Assembly: GCA_947565255.1 (NCBI GenBank)
Contig: CANOFI010000082.1
Coordinates: forward strand, 1 to 8,947
Length of the DNA stretch: 8,947 nt
Source: an uncultured Lachnospiraceae bacterium
GTDB taxonomy: Bacteria > Bacillota > Clostridia > Lachnospirales > Lachnospiraceae
Direction: 5' to 3'
Each line of letters opens with the position of its first letter. Within the stretch, counting starts at the first letter, position 1. Both the position numbers and the translations under genes were made by a program. Positions 1-6,473 of this stretch are shown here, one piece after another. The notes under the pieces were generated by a model. It worked only from the letters and a program-made list of their open reading frames with translations, was not told the DNA's origin and searched no databases.

Positions 1-1627
1 CTTCTATCTTCATCATACACAACCTGTCATGATACATAACCGGCGAAAGATACCTTGTACAGACGCCTGAATGGGATTGCTCAATCAGGCTTAAAACCTG
101 GCCTGCAATGGTAAAATATTCCTTGTCCAGAATTGCAGTTGCCGTTTTGTCTTCCCCAATTGTCACATCACTGTCTGTTGATAACAGATAAAATCCCTCT
201 TCATCCTCCAGCGGATACGCCGTCATAATGTATACAGCACACATCTTGTCCATCTGTTCCCCGTCCAGCTGAAACTGAATGGTTTTTGATTTTTCATCGT
301 ATTCCTTATGAATTCCGTTCAGATTGATTTCCAGGTCCTGGTCCAGTGTTTTTGCATATTGAAACACAAATTTTATGTAATTTTCTTCAAACCCGCATCG
401 CATATAATGGTACATATCCTCCGCCAGCTGGTCTCCTTTTTTTCCGGGCAGGTAAATGCTGATTCCGCACAGACTGTCCGAGATTCCAACCGCATGACAG
501 ATAAAATCATCCACACATTTTTCCATTTCATAGTGCTGCCACATTCCGGCATCCAGATAGGTAAAAAACTGTTCAAAATCCAAAAGTTCTATTTCCTCAT
601 TGAGTCCGCCTCCGGAATCGTAGCCCGCCACCCGGCTTCTGTCTGCAGAGATATGTTTATAGGTTTCCCCATCTGCCCCCGCAAGCAGTTCCCCATTAAA
701 CTTTTGTATTCCTTCTGACAATGCCTCATATTTGGACATATCATAACAGGACAGCGTGACCATGCTTTTATGAGCGCTGAAATCCGCATAATAGTCTGCA
801 AAGGTATCCACAATTGTTTTTCCGACATCCAGACCGGACACCGACTCGCCGGACAGCACCTCCATCCAGCTGTAATTCCACCCATCGATGTCCTCGCAGG
901 CAGGTGAGGCCACCATATACTCTGCGTAGGTATGCAGCGCATTCGCCGTTTCCAGATTGCCCATACAGCAGGCGTCAAATCCAATCAGCCTGAAATTCTT
1001 CAGTCTGGAATCATCTATCGCTTTGTGCAGCTCGTCAAGCTTCAGCGAACTTCCGTTGTGCAAAACATCATACCCATACCCGTCTGCCGGACCATTTCCG
1101 TGGTTCCAGAACACGAAATAATAATTTCTGGCAGGATATGTGTCACAGGCATAATTGATAAACTCTGTGACTGATTTGCTCTCTCCCATATCCGTATCCG
1201 GCAGCTTTTCTTTTACATGGATGCCGTCACTGTCAATCGTCAGGCGGGCATTTTGTATCCCCGCAAGACGTTTATCCTTCCAGCACCTGCTTCCTCCAAT
1301 TTCTACAACAACATTTACCTTTTCATCAAGCCCGGCGTTTTTCATTGCGGCCGACATTTCCATCATATCTGCGGTCGCGGCGCCTTCTTCCTGTACTTCC
1401 TCTTCCTGCTCCTCCTGGCTGCTCTCCAAATCACTGCCTATCATATAAACAAGCACAGTATGCTCTTTTTCCGCTCCTGAATCCTCATGCACTTTCTCCC
1501 GCATGGGCCCCTTTTCCATATACGCCTGCGAGACTGCATAGGTTCCGCCTCCAACCGCCAGCGCACCTGTTGCTGCAAATATTTTTAGTTTTTTTCTGAC
1601 AGAGCCTGCTCTGTCTTTTCTTAACAT
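1..1627 (-). CDS. Clostripain-family (peptidase C11) cysteine protease, secreted or membrane-anchored; 3' end beyond left edge
   Basis: 542 codons are visible from the ATG at 1625-1627 and the frame stays open to the left edge, so the C-terminus is missing. Residues 1-36 form a basic N-terminus followed by a hydrophobic alanine/glycine stretch, that is, a signal peptide or signal anchor, so the protease should act outside the membrane. The C11 core begins near residue 57 with the strand VLVYMIGSDLES. The catalytic dyad of the family is present: His176 in FWNHGNG and Cys220 in GFDACCMGN, 44 residues apart. The family motif with the GW pair follows (SPACEDIDGWNY). C11 enzymes have a caspase-like fold and often cleave after Arg or Lys; that specificity is family knowledge and cannot be read here. 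An acidic insert (QEEQEEEVQEEG, residues 71-82) interrupts the segment between the first strand and the first helix. It is the last visible gene of a three-gene operon, 17 bases after the 1072-residue gene. The family call is secure; the substrate is unknown. Confidence 0.93.
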   Translation of the reverse strand, partial: MLRKDRAGSVRKKLKIFAATGALAVGGGTYAVSQAYMEKGPMREKVHEDSGAEKEHTVLVYMIGSDLESSQEEQEEEVQEEGAATADMMEMSAAMKNAGLDEKVNVVVEIGGSRCWKDKRLAGIQNARLTIDSDGIHVKEKLPDTDMGESKSVTEFINYACDTYPARNYYFVFWNHGNGPADGYGYDVLHNGSSLKLDELHKAIDDSRLKNFRLIGFDACCMGNLETANALHTYAEYMVASPACEDIDGWNYSWMEVLSGESVSGLDVGKTIVDTFADYYADFSAHKSMVTLSCYDMSKYEALSEGIQKFNGELLAGADGETYKHISADRSRVAGYDSGGGLNEEIELLDFEQFFTYLDAGMWQHYEMEKCVDDFICHAVGISDSLCGISIYLPGKKGDQLAEDMYHYMRCGFEENYIKFVFQYAKTLDQDLEINLNGIHKEYDEKSKTIQFQLDGEQMDKMCAVYIMTAYPLEDEEGFYLLSTDSDVTIGEDKTATAILDKEYFTIAGQVLSLIEQSHSGVCTRYLSPVMYHDRLCMMKIE

Positions 1628-1630
1628 CTT

Positions 1631-1640
1631 ATCACCTTCT
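1631..1640 (-). promoter_or_regulatory. Ribosome binding site of the C11 protease gene
   Basis: The minus strand reads AGAAGGTGAT three bases before the ATG at 1627. It lies wholly within the 17-base gap after the stop codon of the preceding gene (1645-1647). This supports the chosen start and suggests the protease is translated from the operon message, probably coupled to the gene before it. I see no separate promoter or terminator in the gap. Confidence 0.7.
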
Positions 1641-1644
1641 TATT

Positions 1645-4600
1645 TTATAACCGCTCCGTATACTTAAGCGGCGTTCTTTTGCTTCTGTTTTTCCTGACCG
1701 TATCGGACTGTGCAAGCCCCATCCGGTTCCGCATTTCATCTATGCTTTCCAGTACTTTGCTTTCTCTTGACAGATTGATGTAATCGCCTCTGCCTCTGGT
1801 CGGCGGAAACTGCTCATACAGCAGCGCCTCGGTATCGTTTAACATCTTTTCCATGCACGCATCCGGAATGGATGCACGTCTTGCCGTTTTGCTGAGTTCT
1901 TCCGCTTCTGTTTTTTTCATCTGCTCTAAATGCATATGCATATCCTGCCTTTGCTCCGATACGGTATCCCTGCCTGTCCTCATTTTTTCTGAAAGCCGCA
2001 CAGCTGCCTCGTAATCATTTATGACCGATTCCAACTGAAGCTGCTTCTGTTCATTTATGGCATTTGACTCATTCTGCATAGCCTCTTTGATGACACCGGC
2101 CACCTGGTCCATCTTATGAAAATCTACGCTGTCGTCAGAAAGAGCCAGCACGCCTTCCACTTCTCCTAACGCATGGGCATATGTTTCATTAAAATGCTCA
2201 TATTCAGGCAGCATTTCTCCGCACTCTTCCATATACGCCTCAGCCATTCCCTTCAGCAGCACAGTCCCGGATTCGATCTGGTTCATGCCCTGCCCGTGCA
2301 TTTTCTGGTATTCCCGTATGCTGCACTGCATTTTCTTATACTGCCGGCGGTTGCTCCGGAATGTTCCATCTTCTATATGGTCCAATTCCGGCCGCAGCTT
2401 GTCTGATATGCTGTTATCCAGTGCCTGGTCCGGGCTTTTTAAAAAGCTGCCCGCTTCTATTTCCTTTTCTATTACAAAAGTTTTTCCAAGCGCAACAAAT
2501 TCAATCTTTGCCCCAAAACAGGCTCCGGTTTTATTCGCCGCTGCACGCAGCTGGATATATTTGATAAAAAACAGATTCAGTGTTGCGCTTATTGCTCCAT
2601 TCACCGCCTGCAGCACACCTTCTCCAACTGCTCCTGCAATACTGACTGCCGCCTTTGCCACCTCAAGCGCCGCATTGGCTACTCCGATTGCCACATAGAG
2701 CGATGCGATTGCCACCTCGTAAGCTGCGATCTCGATGCCTTTTGCGATTGCAACAAACGCCTTGACATACCACCTGGCGTTTCTTATATCATTCCGGCAG
2801 TTATTGATTCTGTTATTAAGCACTGCAATCTGGCTGTGAAGCTCATTGACATTTCTCTGTGCCTGGGTCAGCTGTCCTTTTGCCTTATCTATCTTTTGAC
2901 GCAGCTTTGCAATGGCATCATTGATGCTTGCCTGCGCCCTCTTCAGTGCTTTTTCCAAACCAGTGCAGTCAATCGTCAGCATCACCGAAAAATTCATATC
3001 CGTAAAATCTCCGTAGGACGCCTTCACCTGAAATAACACCTGAACCAGACTTCCAAGCTGAAATCTTGTATCTATGCTGATTGTCTTATCTGCATAAAAA
3101 ATCTGCGCTGTAAATTCAAAAATATTGAACAGCCTGATTTTTCCGTCAATGTAAAAATTACACTCCCGCTTTCCCGCCCTTAAAAAGAAAACCGCTCCCT
3201 TTGGCTTTTCTTCGGGCTTCGAATCCATTAACAGCCACAAAATACTGTCCTTTGAAAAATGACTGAGCGGATTATCGGCAGATACAATTCCCGACGGTCC
3301 AATCCTTACAACGCCGAGGTCCACGCTGTCTATGCATGCATAGGCAAGCAGACCGTCCTCCTCTGACATGGAAAATAACGCCTTTACTGAAAATTTCTTA
3401 AAAAGAGTAATGCAGCCGCAAAAGAAAATTCCTTTTCTGATCACATAATCCCCAAGCCTTGCATCCACAACAGAATAGTAAAACTGTGCCTGCAGGTTCA
3501 ACTTTCCGTCCGCATTAATCGAATAATGCCGCATGCGGCTTTTATCTGTCAATACGATAAAATCTCCGCCGGTTGTACCGGCAATCCGTTCCAGATGGAT
3601 ACTGGAGCCGCTTATTGCAAAAGAATCCGATGGAAGCAGCCGGTTAAACTGGTCCGCTGCCTGCTCCTTTACCGCCTGTTCTCTGACATCCGCATTTTTT
3701 TCGATTGTTATTTTTGCATGTTCGGCGCCCTGAAGCGGCAGTCCTGACAGAGAAAGAAAATCCAGCGCATCCGCAAACTGTACATTTGTTCCAAATATAT
3801 TTTTTATCAGAACCGGCAGCGAAATATCGGTAATGGCCGCAGAGAAAAATTCCAGCGATACCTTGGGCGGCGCTGCGCTCACTCCCACTGCGCCGAAGCA
3901 TTTGATTTCCCCGATATAAAGATTACTAAACATCCGAAATGACATTCCTCCGGTATTTACGCCAATTGCCAGGGCCGTATCGCCGATTTTAAAGCTTTTA
4001 TAAATCACGAGAGGTTCCCGAAGCTTTGCAAATGCCTCCATCTGAAAGCCCTGATTGCTGATTGCTGCCGACACCTGAAATAAAACGTCCTTCAAAAAAG
4101 AAAATTCAAAAGTCCCTGACAGCATCATCGCCGTCTGTTTTCCGCATTCCACGCCAAGATACAGTTCCTTTGCCCTTAGTACACTTCCGGAACTTACAGG
4201 AAGCATGGCATATCCTGCAAATTTCCCAGCCTGTATTCCCATAAACAGCGTGATATGCATCTGTTCTATAGCAAATGCCTGATACAGAAATTTACCAATC
4301 AAATCTCTGTCCTTGTTATAAGAGAACTTTCCACAGAACAAGACGTTGCATTCCTCCATCTGTGCCGGATAACAGAACGCTTCCTCACTGCCAAGCACCC
4401 TCCTGGCCAGAAGGGGAAGGGCTGCCCCGCTCCCCTTCTTTCCATACAGATAAATCTGCTCAACACCAAAAAGCTCTGCGGCTTCCGCTATGTAAAAATC
4501 CAGCGTTCCCGGCGCGGCATGCGGATTTTTTTGTATGCTGATGAGACACGCAAGCGTCTTCCCCTTCCAGACAATTCCAAACCGGCTGTTTGGCCAAACC

Positions 4601-4863
4601 GCCCATAACATACCCTGTCCTCCGGCATAATGAAACTGCAGCTCCTCCGGAAGATTTTCCGCCATTTTCTCTATAAAGCTCCCAAACTGCCGGGCCGCCT
4701 CTTCGCTGATATTCTGCAGAATTTTCACCGGATGCGCCTGTGCCGCTTTTACGCTTCCATGCACCAGAAGTTCTCCCTTCCGGTATCCGAAAGCCAGCTT
4801 CGCCGGCATCGCAAGCACGCTTCCATCCATCTGCAGTTCTGCTGACAGTGCTTTTTTATCCAT
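1645..4863 (-). CDS. Large multidomain protein of unknown function (1072 aa): duplicated beta-rich modules, coiled coil, alanine-rich hydrophobic helix, charged helical C-terminus
   Basis: I do not recognise a characterised family. No signal peptide is visible at the N-terminus (MDKKALSAELQMDG). Residues 1-160 are mixed alpha/beta. Residues 175-365 and 455-635 look like two diverged copies of a beta-strand-rich module. Both contain a strand pair ending in AGYAML or LAYACID, then a Gly/Phe-rich stretch of amphipathic strands. Residues 635-695 form a heptad-like, Gln/Asn/Lys-rich coiled coil. Residues 698-778 are an Ala/Val/Ile-rich helical stretch with few charges, able to pack in or against a membrane. 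A short beta segment (about 781-804) precedes a highly charged helical region (about 805-1000), and the end is basic (RKNRSKR, 1057-1063). The gene begins 5 bases after the 183-residue gene and precedes the C11 protease, so it is the centre of the operon. An AAGGAG lies 14 bases before the ATG, longer than usual, so reinitiation after the upstream stop is plausible. From memory the layout recalls large bacterial and fungal beta-repeat proteins carrying DUF-type domains (possibly DUF6603-like); this is unverified. Confidence 0.9.
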   Translation of the reverse strand: MDKKALSAELQMDGSVLAMPAKLAFGYRKGELLVHGSVKAAQAHPVKILQNISEEAARQFGSFIEKMAENLPEELQFHYAGGQGMLWAVWPNSRFGIVWKGKTLACLISIQKNPHAAPGTLDFYIAEAAELFGVEQIYLYGKKGSGAALPLLARRVLGSEEAFCYPAQMEECNVLFCGKFSYNKDRDLIGKFLYQAFAIEQMHITLFMGIQAGKFAGYAMLPVSSGSVLRAKELYLGVECGKQTAMMLSGTFEFSFLKDVLFQVSAAISNQGFQMEAFAKLREPLVIYKSFKIGDTALAIGVNTGGMSFRMFSNLYIGEIKCFGAVGVSAAPPKVSLEFFSAAITDISLPVLIKNIFGTNVQFADALDFLSLSGLPLQGAEHAKITIEKNADVREQAVKEQAADQFNRLLPSDSFAISGSSIHLERIAGTTGGDFIVLTDKSRMRHYSINADGKLNLQAQFYYSVVDARLGDYVIRKGIFFCGCITLFKKFSVKALFSMSEEDGLLAYACIDSVDLGVVRIGPSGIVSADNPLSHFSKDSILWLLMDSKPEEKPKGAVFFLRAGKRECNFYIDGKIRLFNIFEFTAQIFYADKTISIDTRFQLGSLVQVLFQVKASYGDFTDMNFSVMLTIDCTGLEKALKRAQASINDAIAKLRQKIDKAKGQLTQAQRNVNELHSQIAVLNNRINNCRNDIRNARWYVKAFVAIAKGIEIAAYEVAIASLYVAIGVANAALEVAKAAVSIAGAVGEGVLQAVNGAISATLNLFFIKYIQLRAAANKTGACFGAKIEFVALGKTFVIEKEIEAGSFLKSPDQALDNSISDKLRPELDHIEDGTFRSNRRQYKKMQCSIREYQKMHGQGMNQIESGTVLLKGMAEAYMEECGEMLPEYEHFNETYAHALGEVEGVLALSDDSVDFHKMDQVAGVIKEAMQNESNAINEQKQLQLESVINDYEAAVRLSEKMRTGRDTVSEQRQDMHMHLEQMKKTEAEELSKTARRASIPDACMEKMLNDTEALLYEQFPPTRGRGDYINLSRESKVLESIDEMRNRMGLAQSDTVRKNRSKRTPLKYTERL

Positions 4864-4868
4864 TGCCC

Positions 4869-5420
4869 TTATTCATTCTCCTTCTTTTCTTCTTTCTCAA
4901 TTCCAAGATATTGATCTATACTGGCAATGGACATTTTGCTTAAAATTTCTTCCCTGGTCGTGTTCCATACGGCAATTCCAAGATGGTCTACCGTCACAAA
5001 ATCCTCAATGGCCTTTGGAATCAGCCCGGTTGTAACCACGTTGATGTTAAATGCATATTCCACGATTTTCTGATTTTCCCCCTGGGTCGTGTCCACATAC
5101 AGGTATACCATTTTCAGCGAAAGTTTAATATTGTCCGTATCAATCGCATTTGCGCCATTTTCCTCTGCAGCGTCCTCCGCAGCATTTTTCAGTGTGCTCT
5201 CGATTTCAGAAGTGTCCGTATCGGCTCCCGCCATCTTTTTGATATCTTCTATCAGCTCCGCGATTGTTACCTCCGGCGCCTTGCCCTGATAAGTCGGCAC
5301 CGCCAGAAAACGAAAGCCCTGCGCCTCTTTTACAAACATGGCTGTCAGGCTTGTCTTTAATACAGTAAAATCTAATGCCACCGCCACATTTAAGCTATTT
5401 GTTCCATTTGTATCTGCCAT
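4869..5420 (-). CDS. Uncharacterised 183-aa protein, first gene of the operon
   Basis: No family recognised. There is no signal peptide or membrane segment, so it is probably cytoplasmic. The predicted pattern is beta strands near 11-42 (NVAVALDFTV, FRFLAVPTY), a helix at 52-64 (TIAELIEDIKKM), and a low-complexity acidic Asp/Glu/Ala linker at 66-95. Strands follow at 97-130 (IKLSLKMVYLYVD, YAFNINVVT). The final segment, GLIPKAIEDF...GIAVWNTTREEIL, is followed by a charged Lys/Glu tail. The start is well supported: GGAGGAA sits 6 bases before the ATG, and a near-consensus promoter lies 44 bases upstream. The stop is 5 bases before the ATG of the 1072-residue gene, so the two proteins are probably partners. 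The order helix, then paired strands of aromatic/aliphatic type, resembles residues 45-110 of the large protein. A shared domain is possible but rests on visual comparison only. Confidence 0.88.
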   Translation of the reverse strand: MADTNGTNSLNVAVALDFTVLKTSLTAMFVKEAQGFRFLAVPTYQGKAPEVTIAELIEDIKKMAGADTDTSEIESTLKNAAEDAAEENGANAIDTDNIKLSLKMVYLYVDTTQGENQKIVEYAFNINVVTTGLIPKAIEDFVTVDHLGIAVWNTTREEILSKMSIASIDQYLGIEKEEKKENE

Positions 5421-5426
5421 ATTTCA

Positions 5427-5433
5427 TTCCTCC
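5427..5433 (-). promoter_or_regulatory. Strong ribosome binding site of the 183-aa gene
   Basis: The minus strand reads GGAGGAA with a 6-base gap to the ATG at 5420. It is close to ideal, which fixes the start and suggests the first product of the operon is well translated. Confidence 0.8.
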
Positions 5434-5444
5434 ATTTCTGTTTT

Positions 5445-5457
5445 ATACGGTCCGTAT
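5445..5457. promoter_or_regulatory. 13-bp perfect palindrome at the expected transcription start, candidate operator
   Basis: ATACGG-T-CCGTAT is a perfect inverted repeat with a single-base centre. It begins 6 bases downstream of the -10 box, so it covers the expected +1 site and the start of the leader. That is the position of a classical repressor operator. It is too short and lacks a U-tract, so it is not a terminator. No regulator gene is visible in the window, so the binding protein is unknown. Confidence 0.5.
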
Positions 5458-5463
5458 GGTCAT

Positions 5464-5492
5464 ATTATAGGAGGTGGGGGATAGAATGTGAA
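5464..5492 (-). promoter_or_regulatory. Sigma-A-type promoter of the three-gene operon
   Basis: On the minus strand, TTCACA (5487-5492, five of six to TTGACA) is followed by a 17-base spacer and a perfect TATAAT (5464-5469). Transcription should start near 5457, giving a leader of about 37 bases before the ATG at 5420. It lies between the terminator at 5585-5622 and the 183-residue gene, so it marks the beginning of an independent transcription unit reading leftward. Confidence 0.75.
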
Positions 5493-5584
5493 CTTGCATA
5501 TATGTAGTTTTAGAGGATGTGTCTGTATTGCGGATAAAGGGACTTTATTTCTCTTACCCATCCCTACCTGGACGGGCAAATGCA

Positions 5585-5622
5585 ATAAAAAAGACACCAG
5601 AGCTTTATTGGTCTGGCATCTT
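5585..5622 (-). terminator. Rho-independent terminator downstream of the RloB-like gene
   Basis: In minus-strand RNA, arm AAGAUGCCAGA (5612-5622) pairs over all 11 positions, including two G-U pairs, with UCUGGUGUCUU (5591-5601) around a 10-base loop. A run of U follows (5585-5590). The stem is only moderately GC-rich but the layout is classical. It lies 84 bases after the RloB-like stop codon and before the next promoter, so it separates the AT-rich island from the three-gene operon. Confidence 0.7.
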
Positions 5623-5705
5623 AATAATTTTATCTCTTATTTACATTCTAAAGTTTATTTTAATTCTACATACACTTTCGCCTAATACTTTATCTGAAAC
5701 TACAT

Positions 5706-6230
5706 CTAAATCAAATCTATGTTATTCTCATGCTTTTTCTGCTTTCCATAAAATTTTAGATTCTCCATTAATTTCCACAAATTACACCCAATATTATCAA
5801 TCAAATCATTTTCCCCAGATGCAAATTTTTTCGCTTGTTCAATTGCTTGATCAATATTGGGCATATACTGAGTTGCAAATTTAATGCCACATTTTCCATG
5901 ATGCCCTCTTTCTGAAACAGCTTTACTAACAAATGTATGTTGTTCAGAAACCTTTTTATTTTCTTTTATCTCATCCAATTGTTCGCCAAACTCTCCTAAT
6001 ATATCTGCCAAATGCATTAACAGCCAAAATTCAAAACAAGGATTTGCAATATAACATTTATATCCATTAGCCTGACAATACTTTATGCAATCATGCATAT
6101 TTGTTTCTGAATGCGTCTGCATGTCTCTATCAATCAAAACAGCAAATTCATCCCATTCTTTATTATATTTTCTCAAATATTTTCTATAATTAATATCATA
6201 ACCTATTTTTTTCAATTCCGTAACAAACAT
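5706..6230 (-). CDS. RloB-family protein, N-terminally truncated (probable pseudogene or remnant)
   Basis: The 174-residue frame carries the RloB hallmarks: LIDRD (Asp34, Asp36) after a strand, then IANPCFEFWLLMH (residues 61-73), followed by the Lys-rich C-terminal helical part. RloB proteins are associated with restriction/abortive-infection loci, usually next to an AAA-type ATPase (RloA); from memory the fold is Toprim-like. The expected N-terminal strand with its glutamate motif (EGxxTE type) is absent. The frame continues upstream of the ATG as QYLENPNKIPKK, which also looks family-like, but ends at a TAA (6276-6278). No ribosome binding site precedes the ATG at 6230. No ATPase gene lies upstream; the next gene is the subtilase. 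Hand-counted 60-base blocks inside the gene are about 25-30% G+C, clearly lower than neighbouring genes, which suggests horizontal transfer followed by decay. A functional short protein cannot be excluded. Confidence 0.72.
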   Translation of the reverse strand: MFVTELKKIGYDINYRKYLRKYNKEWDEFAVLIDRDMQTHSETNMHDCIKYCQANGYKCYIANPCFEFWLLMHLADILGEFGEQLDEIKENKKVSEQHTFVSKAVSERGHHGKCGIKFATQYMPNIDQAIEQAKKFASGENDLIDNIGCNLWKLMENLKFYGKQKKHENNIDLI

Positions 6231-6473
6231 ATTACGTTGTTTTTTAGGTATTTTATTTGGATTTTCTAAATATTGTTATAATAAAAAGCGATGTTAGAAC
6301 ATTCATTCAAAACCGCTCTTTCATGTAATGCATTTCAAAAATATCCTGAATAACAAAATCTAAATGCACAATAATTCTGTACCAGAAAAACATATACTCT
6401 TTTAAATTATTTTTTCCTGCATTTACAATATCAATTATCAAAAAAATATAAGAAATAAATCAAACTTTCAAAA
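6231..6473 (-). other. AT-rich intergenic stretch with a possible gene remnant and weak promoter
   Basis: No convincing gene. A minus-strand frame open from just below the subtilase stop encodes a short aromatic-rich peptide starting MFFWYRIIVHLDFV (ATG at 6393, stop at 6307-6309, 28 codons). It has no ribosome binding site and the same frame is open further upstream, as expected of a broken gene. TTGATA (6429-6434), 17 bases and AATAAT (6406-6411) form a possible promoter, but such matches are common in DNA this AT-rich. I see no terminator after the subtilase. Confidence 0.35.

Noticed and set aside
1155..1599. Several overlapping plus-strand frames of 84-97 codons
   Set aside because: They lie opposite the C11 protease, which has its catalytic motifs and signal peptide intact on the minus strand; they are antisense shadows.
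1780..1800. RGD tripeptide (residues 1025-1027 of the large protein), suggestive of integrin binding
   Set aside because: A single tripeptide in a charged helical region is expected by chance, and no secretion signal supports surface exposure.
3644..3901. Minus-strand 85-codon frame (start MLRRSGSERSAAQ)
   Set aside because: It lies inside the 1072-residue gene in another phase, is Arg/Cys/Ser-rich and has no ribosome binding site.
4869..5420. Plus-strand frames of 66-125 codons opposite the 183-residue gene
   Set aside because: The minus-strand gene has a promoter, a strong ribosome binding site and tight operon spacing; the plus frames have none.
5519..5884. Plus-strand 121-codon frame
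   Set aside because: It crosses the terminator hairpin and the 3' end of the RloB-like gene, has no ribosome binding site and shows the composition of AT-rich antisense.
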